Positions 22,470 through 34,180 of a stretch of 64,000 nucleotides of DNA are shown piece after piece. Each line of letters starts with the position of its first letter. Position 1 is the first letter of the stretch. Below the pieces are notes generated by a model, which saw nothing but the letters and a program-made list of their open reading frames with translations, did no database searches and had not been told where the DNA came from. This stretch comes from Plectosphaerella cucumerina (lineage: Eukaryota; Ascomycota; Sordariomycetes; Glomerellales; Plectosphaerellaceae), in contig JAGPXD010000004.1 of the NCBI GenBank assembly GCA_020746995.1, positions 3,720,001-3,784,000 on the forward strand. The letters run 5' to 3'. A program made the translations under genes and the position numbers.

Positions 22470-24176
22470 CTAAAGCACAGCGGCGACACCCACGGCAACA
22501 AGGGCGCCTACAAACCCGCCCGCCGCGGCTCCAACCAGGGCGTTCGAGCCGTTGGAATCACCAGCCCCTGCCTCCTCATCGCCTGTGCCTCCTGTTCCAG
22601 GGGCTTGTGGCTCGATATTGTCGGATGCGAAGAGTGCCCTTACATCCTCCGACGACCACTCGATCTTGTCAAGTCCCTCTCTTGTGTGGAACGCCGATAC
22701 GCTCTCGTGCGCCTCATACGCCGCTGCACCCGCATCGTAGCTCGTCTTCCACTTGCCGGCACTCATATCGAACACGGCGAGACCATTTGCGTTGCTGTCA
22801 CTCCTAGTACCCTCGGCGAGTCCGTGGTCATCGGAGTAGTCGAGCGCCAGCGTGGTACCGCCCCAGCTCAGCAGCTGGCGCTTCCCTACGACAGCGCACC
22901 GCGCATCGTATCGGCCCTCGCCGTCGTGGTCGCCGTACAGCCTCGTCCACCTGAACCCGGGGAGGCTGAGGACGTATATCTCGCTCGTCTCGGTCAAGGG
23001 TTCCCCGGAATTCTCTGTCCGGCCGCCGTAGATGAAGCTGTGTCCTGTCAGCCATGGATGCAAGGTAAGTTGAGCCATTTCATTCCCACTGACATGTCAT
23101 AGGTGCCGTCAGCGCCCGAGACGCCAACGGCACAGTGTCTTGCGCGCGGGGCGGGGATGTCCCCCGTGGTATCCTGCGAGAACCAACGTTTCGAGACGGG
23201 GTCTAAGAAGCGCACTCTCTCGAAATCAATGTTCCCATGCCCCACGCCCTGCCCGAGCCACTCGGCACCACCCAGGACGAAGACAAGCCCGTCTGACCCG
23301 AAGACGGGCACGAAGACGGCAGCGCCGGTAGACATTGTCCCTGTTTCCGAAAAGGAGTCCTCCTGATCGGAGTGCTCTCTCCATTCCCTGGCCGCATAGT
23401 CGAACGAGCTGTAGCCAGTTGACATGTTGCTGGAGCCGTCGAGGATGGAAAACCCACCGAAGACGAAGCCAACTCCAGGTGTGCTGACGGTGACGCCGTT
23501 GCGGCGATCGAGGGTATGGGACTGAATACCATCGCCCTCTGAGGCAATGTCAACTTCGGACCAGGTCCCCGAGCCGTTTGTGCCTTGGGCGGTGAACTTC
23601 CAGAGAGTCGGTGGCGGTGTCTCGATGTCCGGGATGTACATCGCGCCATCGCCCCAGGTGTAGAAGGCCCCGTCCTCCTCGTCACTCCAGCTGTGTTGGT
23701 AGGACCAGCTGCCGATGCCGTCGGACTTGGGAGTCTCATTGATGACAACACTCTCAGTAGTCCAGGACCGGGAGAGGTCGATAGACAGGGTCGCGTTCAC
23801 TAGGTATCAAGTCAGCTATCTGCATGTCTGAGACCGGCATTCCATTTCTTTCACCGCGGTCAGGGTGCATACTCGGTCTGGTCGTCAAATACGTCTCGAA
23901 GCCTCGCTGGGATATCAGGCCACCATCGTAGTAGACACGATCGCCGAGGAGGGCGACTAAAAAATAGATGTGGTCAGCCGTGATGCCTTCTTTCCTCGTC
24001 TTGTAGACTGTGTCGAGGCAGCTGAGCTCACCTGTACCGCCGGTAAGCCGGAGGAACTCATCGGCCGGGGGTACGTTGGACCAGGTAGGGCTCCCGGATG
24101 GCTCGGATTGCGCAGCCAGGATGGCGGTCCCTGGGAGGAGGACCGCGACGGCCATGGAGAAGCGCATGTTGGGCAT
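22470..24176 (-). CDS. Secreted kelch-repeat protein, probably GPI-anchored
   Basis: Four exons on the minus strand: 24176-24032, 23956-23873, 23799-23094 and 23037-22470, giving 500 aa. The N-terminus is a signal peptide (MRFSMAVAVLLPGTAILAA). A second ATG at 24167 has the better context and would give a protein three residues shorter. Kelch-type beta-propeller blades follow, with repeated GG turns (VFVLGGAEW, IFIYGGRTE, FVFGGFS). The C-terminus is a short Gly/Ala/Val stretch with no charged residues after it, preceded by a Gly/Ser/Asn-rich segment (GDSNGSNAL). That layout suits a GPI-attachment signal better than a transmembrane anchor. For the last intron I used donor GTCAGT and the acceptor that yields TYDIFIYGG; a nearer AG would break the frame. 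The function of this fungal family is unknown; an extracellular or cell-surface role is inferred. Confidence 0.82.
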
Positions 24177-25628
24177 ACCGGGTGTTGGTCTTGTCGTGGG
24201 CAGAAGTTGGGCATGCCGACGATGCCATGAGTACTTGTAAGCAGATTGGAGAGGAGAAAGAGGGCGGATCCTTTCGCCCAGAAGTGCCAACGCCAACGCC
24301 AAGTGGTAATTAAGTGGTCTTCCCACTCTTGCTTGCCAAGGCTCCCGTAGGACAACGCCTACCTCCCGACTCTCATCCTGGTGTTTGACAACTTTCTCGG
24401 GTCTTGGAAAGAGACTGGAAGCTTCAAAAGTACCAGGACAAAACATCGATTCGCAAGTCCATCTCAAGCCATCGGATACCTCCCCAAAATAGGCTCCATG
24501 TCGACACTCCGTCTGGACCGCACCAACGCCAAGGCGAAGGATTCATTTCCACTTCCAAATCAGGTAGCCAGCCGGGCCCGTGATCACGTCTGCCCCAAAA
24601 TCGCGCTGTCACTCATCGACCCGCTTCGGCCAAGATCCTGAAAGGGGACAGAGGATGGAAGAGACTCGGACGCAGCCTGGCGCCACTGACATCTTCACAC
24701 CGCGACTTGAGGCTTCCACCTGCTCCCCGCCATTCCGAGTCTCGAACCAAGACTGTACTCCGACGCATCTCTGAGCATACGATCTGCCGGTCATAGCGGC
24801 AGGCTGGTCTGGGAGTCTTTGGTCCTTCATTCCGAGGAATCAATCGCTTTCTACGCCTCTTAATTGCGGACAGATGAGCGTCCATGGGAGTTGCCTTCAA
24901 CTGCGCGGGTGTATTGCGTGCGTCTGAGTTCAGACGTCTACCCTCACCAATAACTGCCTGCGCAGAGGTTTTGAGAGTTTAAGAGAGAGAGAGACGTCGG
25001 TACAGAGACATGAGCTTGACAGAGATGGAGATTTATGTAATTTGTCGATATTCGCCAAGTACCCATCGATGGGACACATGTCGCCAAGAGCAGTAGACAT
25101 TCCATCCATCTCGAGGGGTCGGGCGGCATCTTTGCGATGTTGGCAACTTTTCCGAAACTCTTTTGGGAGGTCGTCATCGTGGTCGTAACGCGGGCTCCCA
25201 AGGTCAGCTTGAAGAGCCGGTGTTGCTGGTGTTGCTGCCGGTGAGAAGACGGCGGCTGTCAAACCCTTCGGAGGTGCGGTGGCCCAACGCAGCAGGTCAA
25301 TCGTGTTCAATCGACGCAGAAGGTCAATCGAAGTAGTGATTACCGCAACAACGCCTGTCCTGGAACGTAGCAGGTCAAGTCCCGCGACCGCGCTGAAGCC
25401 ATCGCGAACCGAACATCCGTCCCTGATTGGCAACGATGTAGCTGACTAAGACCCCCATTCAATCCTCGGGCACTCACCAAGCACCGTCCAGAAAAGCCCC
25501 GATACCTGACCGTTGTCGCCCCATCATTTTTTTCTCCGACTCAAGAAACATCAGCCCACGCCTTCCTTGCCTTCTCCCTGCCAATACCTCAGCCGTGATA
25601 TACTCCCCTTTCGTAGCGTTGCTCCGGC
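24177..25628. other. Intergenic region upstream of the kelch gene
   Basis: About 1.45 kb. An imperfect triplicated motif (gcagcaggtcaatcg and variants) occurs at about 25290-25380. Open frames on both strands are not protein-like. Confidence 0.4.
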
Positions 25629-25793
25629 ATGCCCACCCCTGTGGCCGTGGCCGTGGCGACCGCCAGCTTTTCGACGGCCTGCCCGTCTCGCGTGTGTTTC
25701 GGCCCCACCCACCCCCTGGCCCGCGACCCGCCCGTGCGGGAGGAGCCTCCCTGCAAGCGCAACCGCATCGTCAACGTCGACAAGGCCGACTGA
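25629..25793 (+). CDS. Candidate 54-aa small protein
   Basis: ATG at 25629-25631 to TGA at 25791-25793. The peptide begins MPTPVAVAVATASFSTACPS, contains CFGPTHPLARD, and ends EPPCKRNRIVNVDKAD. It has three cysteines and a charged, conserved-looking tail that differs from the random Arg/Ser/Pro mix of neighbouring open frames. A CT-rich stretch precedes it. I do not recognise a family. It could also be an exon of a larger gene. Confidence 0.4.
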   Translation: MPTPVAVAVATASFSTACPSRVCFGPTHPLARDPPVREEPPCKRNRIVNVDKAD

Positions 25794-26807
25794 GACTGCC
25801 CAGTGTCCCAGGCCTGGCCTCGCCAGGGGGAGGAGTTTGGCGATGCAATGCGTGCCAAGACTCTGGGTGTCACACGCGATCATGGCACACGAAGGGACAC
25901 GGCTTTGGAAAACGGAGGTCTTCTCTTGAGAATATTAGGGGTAGCCGATTGTAGGAATCGCTAGCTGGCCAACATGAGCCGAGGGGCCCTGCAGGCGACA
26001 CTCGTTCGTCCCTCTCGCCCGTCCTGTCCTGTCCTGTCCTGTCCTCCTGATCCCAAAAAAGAAGGGAAGAGGAGGGGCAGTGCATTGCCAGCGTGGGCCC
26101 GGGCGTCCAAGGCCGTGACGTTGTGAGCCCCGTGTTGCTGCTGTTCTTGTCTCGTCTCGTCTCCGTCATGCGTCATCTGGAAACGCTCTCGAAGGGAGGG
26201 GGGACGAGTGACCAGACCACGGAACATCAGCCTCAGAGCCGCGCCCGCCTCCACACTTTCTTCCCACGTTCCCCCCTTTTTCCCTTGGCCCCGTTTCCGC
26301 ACAGCCCCACACCCTCTTCCCCTTGGGCCGTGCAACCACCACCCTCGCTCAAGGAGGGGAAAAACAATGTAAAAAAACGCCGATGCTGATGTTTGTGTCG
26401 AGAGAGAGGCCCGTTTGTGAGAGAGGAGCGGCCGTGGCACCTGGACTAAGAAAGGCGTATAGGTAGGAAAAACACCGGGATTTGAGATGGAAAAAGATGA
26501 AGCCGTTGGTTCGTCATGGTCTGTGGTTTTTTTTTGTGAGATTCGTCGCCGCCTCGTCATGAAGATGTCGGGATGTCGTCGAAACTGGTCTTTTGATGGT
26601 TTTGGGCGCCAGCGGAAGCGTGAGCTCGCTGAGCGTGGTTCTGCAGGTGGGATGTTCGGCTTCATATCTCGTGCCCGGTCCGCCTCTCTGTCAGCCCCTT
26701 TTGGGGTTGGGGGAAGGGAGACTGCGAGGTCGAGGGGACTGATTCCCGGGATGGTCGTGGTATAAGTAATACAAAGAAATAGGCTGGCTCCGGGACGGAG
26801 GCGCAGC
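25794..26807. other. Intergenic region with a short pentanucleotide repeat
   Basis: About 1.0 kb. A (CCTGT)n tract of four to five units lies at about 26022-26044 and a (TCTCG)n tract near 26147. The right part should be the 3' UTR of the membrane-protein gene. No gene seen. Confidence 0.45.
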
Positions 26808-27356
26808 CTATGCGCGCGATGATCCGTTGCGACCACGCTGAGGAAGTGTCCAAGGTTTTGCGCAGATGATCTTGGGAATGGTCAGTAAAGTTGCCTTTGT
26901 ATGAACGGATGCTGAGTGGTCTCACCTCTCCTTCGCTGTAGGCCCAGAAGTAGACGACCAGGGCGACGACGTAGTAGATGGCGGCGTTGGTGGCCTGGTA
27001 GAGGAGGGCTGCGGCCAGACCCGCGAGGGGCAGGATGGCGAGGCGGAACTCGAGGCTGCGGTGCAGCATGCTGCCGCCCAGGCCCGGTGCGGGCCAGTCG
27101 AGCAGGAACATGAAGGCGCCCAGGAGTAGGTTGATGATCTGTAACACCGGGAACGGCTTCACGGCGGGATCCAGGGTCTTCGTGAGGAAGTCCCAGAAGA
27201 TCTTGGGCCAGAAGAAGCCCTCGATGGCGGCGCCCATCTGGTCTGTAAAGGATGTTAGTCTGAGGCCGTTTGGGGCTCGTTGGTGGCGCATCACTTACAG
27301 GCAGAGGCCGTCATGACGATGAGACGAGCCCAGTGGTTCTTGATAAGACGACCCAT
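26808..27356 (-). CDS. Small multi-pass membrane protein, fungal family of unknown function
   Basis: Three exons on the minus strand: 27356-27299, 27242-26926 and 26870-26808, giving 145 aa. Introns are 56 and 55 nt with clean GTAAGT and GTGAGA donors. The start MGRLIKNHWARLIV leads into four hydrophobic stretches, roughly residues 10-35, 48-66, 82-100 and 103-120, interrupted by WPKIFWDF and EWP-like loops. The last exon encodes the hydrophilic tail GEIICAKPWTLPQRGRNG. It resembles a conserved fungal family that I recall as uncharacterised. The location is a membrane, but which one cannot be said. Continuity of all three exons and the regular hydrophobic pattern make the gene model good. Confidence 0.82.
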
Positions 27357-28601
27357 GATGGCGAGTTGGCTTGATGTGTTTCCTTCGTTTTGTCGGGGTG
27401 GTTTCCTTTCCGGTTTCTTTCGGTTCGCGGTAAGAGCTCTTCAGTGGTGCTTGGTGTGTGCGTGTTGTTTTTGGTGGTACTGGCTGTTCGATGTCGTTTC
27501 GAAAGAAGCCGAGAGAGAGAGATGTGTGTGTGATGTTGATGAGATGAGGATCGTTGAAGAGTCGAAATCCGGTCGAACCACCAAAGAAAGGAACGTTGCT
27601 GCAAGCCAAACCCCCGAAAGTCGTCGAAAAACAGCACCCGGCCGAAAAGATATGGCGTCCAACGCACACACGGAGAAAGGAAGGGAAGAGGTACCGGACC
27701 TGTGGGGAGAAGAGAAGGAGAGTGGAAGAACGAGTGCCGATATTAAAGAAGGCTATCGACAGGCAAGTGCACAGCGCTGGCGAGCGGAGGAGGAAGAAGG
27801 ACTCGTCTCAAGGCTGTCGAGGCGAGGGGATAGAGTTATGTATATCGGGACCGGGTGGCAGGCGGGGAGTCCAGACGACGCGGAAACAGGCACTGGATGC
27901 TTGGGTGTGTCTGAAGGGCCGGGGTGGTCCACGTCCCAGGGTCTGAGGTCTGACCTGGGGTGGGGAACGGTTCCCAGGGTGGTGGAGGTCGAGGCGTCTT
28001 CGATGCTCGAGGTCTCAGGGGGGAGGGGAGGCAAGGAGGAGAGAGAGCACAAGACAAGGGCTTGTGAGCTTTCTGGGTGGCCCGTGTCAGGAGGGGGCTC
28101 GACGCGGACGAGTATCGGATGTTTGTGGGTGGAGGCGAGATGCCTGTCGAGGAGGGCACGTAGTACTGGTCCGATCTATGCTGACAGGCGGCATCCGAGC
28201 GGCATTGAGGCGAGGGAGGGTATGAGTATGGTGTAGCAAGGCCAGATGCGGTACTGCGTGTAAGAGAAGAGTGGGCAGGCTTTGGTGAGGCTGCGGTGCG
28301 GTGAGGTGCGGTACAGTGGTACGCCCCTTGTCTCCAAGTGCCGGTAGTGTGTCGCAGGTCGCAAGACGGGGAGGGGAGGTGTCGTGGGTTTGTGCTGGTC
28401 GGTGCGTTGACCAGGGGAGGGGAGGGGGACGGGTTGGACGGGGCAGACACGGGACGGCCTTCTTTAGCTTTTCGTCCGGCGCATGAAGGACGGTTTGGAG
28501 ATCAGACAGAAGTGCTGTCAGGGGCGAGGGAGGCTGAAGCAGATGCCGGTTGGATCGCTGGTAGATCAGGGTTGGAGGATGTCAGGATGATGGAAGTTCA
28601 G

Positions 28602-28627
28602 GAGGGGGAGGGGGAGGGGGTAGCGGG
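28602..28627 (+). other. G-run cluster, potential G-quadruplex
   Basis: Three consecutive runs of five G separated by single A, followed within four bases by GGG. This meets the usual four-run G-quadruplex pattern. Its function, if any, is unknown. Confidence 0.5.
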
Positions 28628-31600
28628 CGACGAGCGAGACGTTCTGTTTAAGAGAATTCATGGAGGGCATGTACTGTAGGCCAGGCCCATGGCCATGGCG
28701 GGTTAACCGATGCATGCGACTTGCAGATATTGGCTGCTTTGGCGCCGGGCCTACTTGCGGTGGTCACACTGGTGACCTGGCTTGCTTGGGAAAAGAGAGT
28801 GAGGCCAGCAGCTTCGGTCCAGTCCAGGCGAGGGGTGAAGCGCTCTGTTGGCACACGTATGACACTGGGCGGTCGACTGGCCGGGCCTAAACGGCCTAAA
28901 CGGGGGATCGTTCTGAAGGGCCCAGCCACTAGTCCGGGGACCGCTGGGGGGGGCTTGGGGCTTTGCACGCGAGATGCAAGATGCGAGCACATTCTTGACG
29001 GTGAATCTGGTGTTCAAGCTGGTGGTGGCTCGGGAAGAGGGGAAACCCGCTGGGACGAGAGAGGGCGAAAATGCAGATGGCGGGTGTGATTGGCAGGCCA
29101 CGGGCGGTTAGAGATTGGGGCACGGGCCAATGAGAGTCCTAACCGCAACACCCTCAGAAGGCAGGGGCCATTGCCCGCGAGCTCCTTCTCCCCCTGGCCC
29201 CTGCCCTGTACCCCTGCCCATCGTCCCGTCAATGCTCCAGGTCCCCGCCCGGAATGGCAAGTGGAGCTTGAAGGGCAGGAGCAGCACGAGGAAGTCGCTA
29301 CGGAGAACGGACAGAGGAGGAAAGGACACTGGACACCACAAGAGCCGGAATTGCAAGTGGACTGATTGTTTGCAGGCCAGGGTTCCCAGAACCCTCTGAA
29401 TGTTTCCTCCGACTGTTAGCCACGTTAATTAATTTATCTCGCCTTACCAGCGGCTCCCGCCATCTCCATGATCTACAAGCGGAGGGTCAACTAGCCGCGC
29501 ACAGAGAACACGACAAACAAGCATGCAGCATGCAGCGAGTGGTTCGAGGCTCGCACGATGCCGACTTCCAGGGGAGAAGCCGGCATCGTCACCGCTGAGC
29601 CTCCTCATCCAGGCCAAGGGCCGTCGGGAAGCTGCACTTCCGCCGCGCCGTCGTCGTACTCTCTCCTTCCCAAGCCTCCCTCAACCGTGGTCCGGTCCGG
29701 CGAACCCCCGTGCGCCGTCCACGAACCCATGTTCAACTGAAGAGTCGCAGCGCCCCCAACGGTCAATCAATATCAAGCACCAACTAAGCATCCAGGCGAA
29801 ACATGGCAGGCGCCCGCTCCGTCCGTGAGCAAGCAAGCACTCCAGTCCAGCAGAACCAAAAAGCAAGAAGCAAGGCCCGTTGCCCGGTCCCAACGTCATC
29901 CCAAAGAACTTGAGACGGGCCGCCCGATCGAGGGCGGTCCCATCCTCCGACGGAGAAGGGTTTGACAATGCCACAGGCTGAAGCACGCCGCGTTTGACAA
30001 GAGCGGCGCTGGCTGCCAGAACCCGTCTCGGTCGCGACAGGGGGGCCAGGTGCCAAGTCCGCCCGTCCCGTCTTTGCGCTTCTCTTCGTCATGCACGCAC
30101 TTTGCCTCCAGCTTTTTTTCTTTCCTTCTGCAGTCCCAACTTGTCCCAGCCGCGGGGATGGACTGATGGGTGGTCAGATGCAGAGGTTCTGCGCAGGCTC
30201 GGCATGCATCCCACGACTCTGCGATCACTGTAATTTGCTGTCACGGCGCAGGACGTGCGAACGACCGGGCTCGTAGAAAGTTCTTTGGTACGTCAAGCCA
30301 CTAGACGTTGGATCGCAACGGGCAGCTCATCTATCGTCAACAACTTACGAATACCCGGCTGTTGCGGCTCTTCAACGGCCTCTCCACCGTGCCGACGCAT
30401 GCGATGCATGAACGGCGAGTTCACCGACTCCCGACTCGGCCAACTCAGAACCTCCCAAGTCATGTCGCCCTTCACATGCCTCCTCGACTGACACAACCTC
30501 GCCCACCTGACAGCCAGAGACTTTCGACGAACGGGTCCAGCCCGTCCTGTCGTCTGTCACTCAGTCGGCCCCCTGAACATCGGGCGAGACGCAGGACTGT
30601 CAAAAGATCAGCACGATCGTGACGCATCCCACTCAAGAGCTCGAGCCCTGTATCCTATATAGCATCCCCCCATCCCCGTGCTGCCAGTCTGATCTCCATC
30701 AGCGTCGCGTCGTGGCTGCGACGAAGCCCCCCGATCCCAAACCGCCGCTGTTGGGCCACGCTTGGGACGACGGGCGTGTGCCCGCCCCCCATCCACGCAC
30801 GGCTTTAGTGTCCAAAAACAGCCACCGCCCTCGAGCGCGTTCGTGTCCTGTCCGTGGCCCTGCATAGCCAGTAAGACCAGCGTCCCACCAGCGGCCGTCG
30901 ATCTGCCTTGAGGACGCTATCACGAACTGCGGGGGGGACGTGCAGAAGCACTCTGTCGGCGACCGCAGCGGGCGGTGAACGCGCCCGAGCTTAGAGATCT
31001 GGCCTCCTCGTGACCAGCACATATTCGGCATGGCCGTTGGAGCCCGTCGCGACTTGATGAAGACCGTTTGATAGTTCCAACGTCTGAACCAAAGTGCAGG
31101 ATGTAAATCGTCGGTCGGCCCTGACCGCATCTTGCATGCTGTTCGTTGCGGGATTTCCCCATTGGCCGCGGGGGCTGGTGAGTGTGTGATGCAGGATAAA
31201 AAAAGAATTCATCCCGTCACGCTGCATTCGGGTCAATCAATCACCACACCACACCCGCCCGCCCGCATCGTGGTCTCCACTACCTTATTTTCCCCGGCGG
31301 TTGGTCGTGCTTTTTGATTGGATGACGGCGACACACATCTTCTTCCCCTGCACATTGCCGGCCATGTGCGATGCGACCGCACACCGCTGGGAAGGCGAGT
31401 TGCTCGTGGCTGGGTGCGCGGGGTTGGGGTGTTCCGAGGGACTGGGTGATGGCACCACGGTTGTTGGAGTCGGGAGGGAACGAGCGTGGCGCTGCCTCGG
31501 AATGTACCGTAAAGAATTCAACCAGGTTCTCGGGGTGAGAAGACACCTGGAGGATATGCCGTGCAGGATTTTGGTAGGTTGGCATCTGGGCCAATGCTGT

Positions 31601-32705
31601 GACTTGTCAGTCTTCCGACTGAAGAGTTGTCTGTTGTCTCATCTCCAAAGAATCGAATATCAACCCTAAACCTGGCTGCCCAGGACGTTCGAGCCGTCGG
31701 CTGCTTCAAATCCAAGTCACTGGACAGAACTCGCTCCGCAGGCATATGTCAGGCTCCATGTCTCTTAGGTGCTGTCGAGACTTAGGTTGTCGAGACGGCG
31801 CTGCGTGAAAGTCGCTGAGCAGGCAGACAGGTTACGGGATCTCTCCAGAACGCAGGACGAATTGATGTTCTCCGGAACGAACGACGCCTCTGGGTGCTTC
31901 CTGCTAAGTGGCGATTTGTATGCTCGATTTGGTCGGAGAAGGAATCCGCTCGTCACACATGCAGTTGCCGTCGCGCTTTTTTTCGAAGAATCCGCCCATG
32001 GCTCAGCAGTCGCACCCGCGAGCATCTTGACCCCATGGTCTCTAGGTCATCTGGCTCATCCAGAACTCCCCTCCTCTATGTACCCAAAATGGATACGCAC
32101 GAAGCTGGTCAGGAAGTCGAGCTCTTCACACCACCGAGAACCCCCTCCAAGCACATACGACCATAGCCACTAGAGAACACGGGATCCCGTCCGCTCTCCC
32201 ATAGTTAAACTAGTGAGCGCCGGATCAGTAGTTGGGTCGGTGACGACCAGCGAATCCCCGGTGTTGTATGTTTTTTGCTTGTCAAAGCTCTGGTATCCAG
32301 AGCCGGGCCTTTATTCCTCCAGGAGCCAGGTGGCGGCAAGTGAGTGCGATAATGAACGGGTCCTGGCCGGCTACTTGATCTTGAAGACGCAGGGACTCTG
32401 TACCAAATCCGGTGGGGTTGTTCTTCGCATGAAGCGAAATGCGGACAGGGTCAACCAACTGGCTACAGACACAGTTTTGGACGCCACCACCAGACCTATC
32501 TACGGCCGTTTCGCCAAAGCAGCCGCCGCTTCTCTGTCACCGACAGCAGGCGGTGGGTGAGTGTCGAATAGAACGCGAGGATGCAGCAGACTTGCAGTAT
32601 GGTGGCTAGTCCTGAAGTGCGGTCGAATTGACGAAATACCTGTAGAAATGTAAGTCGCCATCTTTTTCGTGATAGAAAGGCTGTAGAGGTGTTCTATTGT
32701 GAGGA

Positions 32706-33461
32706 CTACACACCTGGAAGACCGTGGTTGTGGAAAAAGTTCATCGTCAGCATGTGAAGCCTGTGGTGGAGGGTGGCCGTTAGGCGCCTGAACTCCTCCT
32801 TGTGCACTTCCCTTATACCTATTCGCCCTCTCGTCGGGCCTGGCTTCTCTTCGCCAACAGATGACCGACTACATCGAGCGCAACGAGCAGTCTGTGGTGG
32901 GCGAGGTGGCTGAGGAGACGGCACAGGAGCCGTCTCCAGCACTTCGAGGAATGTAATCTCGCTTGGTTTGAGGTCCTGAGCTGGGTATTCGATCTTCGGC
33001 TTGCCATTTTTCGCCAAGGATGGGAAGCTCGAGAGGCGTGTACATCTTTCTTCGGCGTTGCATCATGCGGAGGACCGGTCGCACGATGTCCTGGGCGTAA
33101 TTATGGTTGCTGTCGCCCCTGACGTCACCACGAAGATGGATGGCACAGACAGTGTCACCAGTATCAAATCCGACGACGACCACCCCTACATATTCTCGCG
33201 CTCGGGACACTCGCCATGACGTCGGATCACTTCCACGCAGGAACTGCCCTTCAGTCGCGAGCCCGGGCAGACAAGGCAGGCCGGGTAGACAGGGCAGGCC
33301 GGGCATTTGACCGGGCAGACTGCCTCGGCCAACGCTTTGGTGAGGGCGACGTCTTCGACGAGGCCTTCCTGGCACTCTTTCTTCTTCCTGTCCTTCTTGG
33401 TGGCGGCGGCGTTTGTGGTGCCGGTACTGATGTCGGTGCCGGGAGTACTGGTGCCGTTCAT
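32706..33461 (-). pseudogene. Possible decayed gene in three frames
   Basis: Reading the minus strand, coding-like sequence passes through three frames. From 33461 it starts MNGTSTPGTDISTGTT with a Cys/Pro-rich stretch (CPVKCPACPVYPACLVCP). A second frame carries YVGVVVVGFDTGDTV and RRRKMYTPLELPILG. A third, from 33017, carries EYPAQDLKPSEITFLEVLE. No good splice sites join them at the shifts. This suggests a gene with frameshifts, or a gene with introns I could not place. I recognise no family. Confidence 0.25.
33256..33312. repeat. Imperfect 18-bp tandem repeat
   Basis: Three to four degenerate copies of gggcagacaaggcaggcc. On the minus strand they encode the repeated Cys/Pro motif of the fragment above. 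Confidence 0.6.
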
Positions 33462-33465
33462 AGTG

Positions 33466-33615
33466 CTACGGCTACTGCTGCTGGTGCTGGTGCTGTTGCT
33501 GTTGCTGGTGATGGTGCTGTGCTGTGGTGTTGGTGTTACTGATGCTGGTGGTGTTGGTGTTACTGATGCTGGTGGTGGTGGTGTTGGTGCTATTGCTGCT
33601 GTTGCTGCTGCTAGT
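33466..33615. repeat. Trinucleotide-rich tract (GCT/GGT/GTT)
   Basis: About 150 bp made almost wholly of GCTG-, GGTG- and GTTG-type triplets. It includes two near-identical copies of ggtgttggtgttactgatg. Depending on frame, the minus strand reads Gln/His or Asn/Thr/Ser repeats. Confidence 0.85.
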
Positions 33616-34080
33616 CAGTACGCATCTTTGATTCGTAAATATCCACGCCTGCCTTAATACGTCGATGTTTTCCGCTGGAAATGCAGACAAACAGGAGAAC
33701 CTGTGCATAGCCCCTCATCATGTCAACCTTGGGTCAATTTGTGAGGTCGATCTCGTGCTACTGCCACCAGCCGCTTGCTGTCTTTTGGCGGTGGACGTTG
33801 ACGTGGGTCCACATAAGAAGCCGCCACATGAACCCAGCCTTCACGTCGAATCTCTGCAGGGACTGATCAATCATGGTGGAAATGGTTCGTATAAGTATTG
33901 GCATCTGAGCGGCGCAAAGTCTTTGCCGCAGATGCGGCGGACTTCTTCTGAGCTGCAAATGGCTGTTGCTGTCTTCGGCGGGGAACTCCTCCAAGCTGCA
34001 TTTATAGTCCCACACGTCCGCTGCCATCTCGAGGACGACGGCGAGACAGGGGCCTTTGGATGCAGCCTCCGGAAACAACC

Positions 34081-34180
34081 TTCCAGCCACTCTTAGGTGG
34101 GCTTTGGTTCCGATCCTCGCCCGTACCCTCCAACGCTCAGTTTACAGGGAGCTTCGGTCAAGAAGGCCCGGAAAGCGCGA
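34081..34180 (-). repeat. Diverged duplicate of the 3' end of the neighbouring gene
   Basis: This 100-bp segment aligns without gaps to 34591-34690, exactly 510 bp away, at about 78 of 100 bases. Sixteen of the 22 differences are transitions. It covers the last codons, the stop codon and about 60 bp of 3' flank of the gene at 34652-35502. On the minus strand both copies read Arg-Phe-x-Gly-Leu-Leu-Asp-Arg-Ser-x-Leu-stop, so the tail peptide survives. Similarity ends abruptly on both sides. Confidence 0.85.

Noticed and set aside
27280..28236. 318-codon plus-strand open frame
   Set aside because: It overlaps the first exon of the well-supported membrane-protein gene in antisense and reads as low-complexity Arg/Glu/Gly-rich sequence.
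29520..29600. Possible tRNA B-box (ggttcgaggct)
   Set aside because: The flanking bases do not form a T-arm or acceptor stem. A similar check near 47050 on the minus strand also failed.
33758..34090. 110-codon minus-strand frame
   Set aside because: Some protein-like character, but another frame is equally plausible and no upstream or downstream exons fit.
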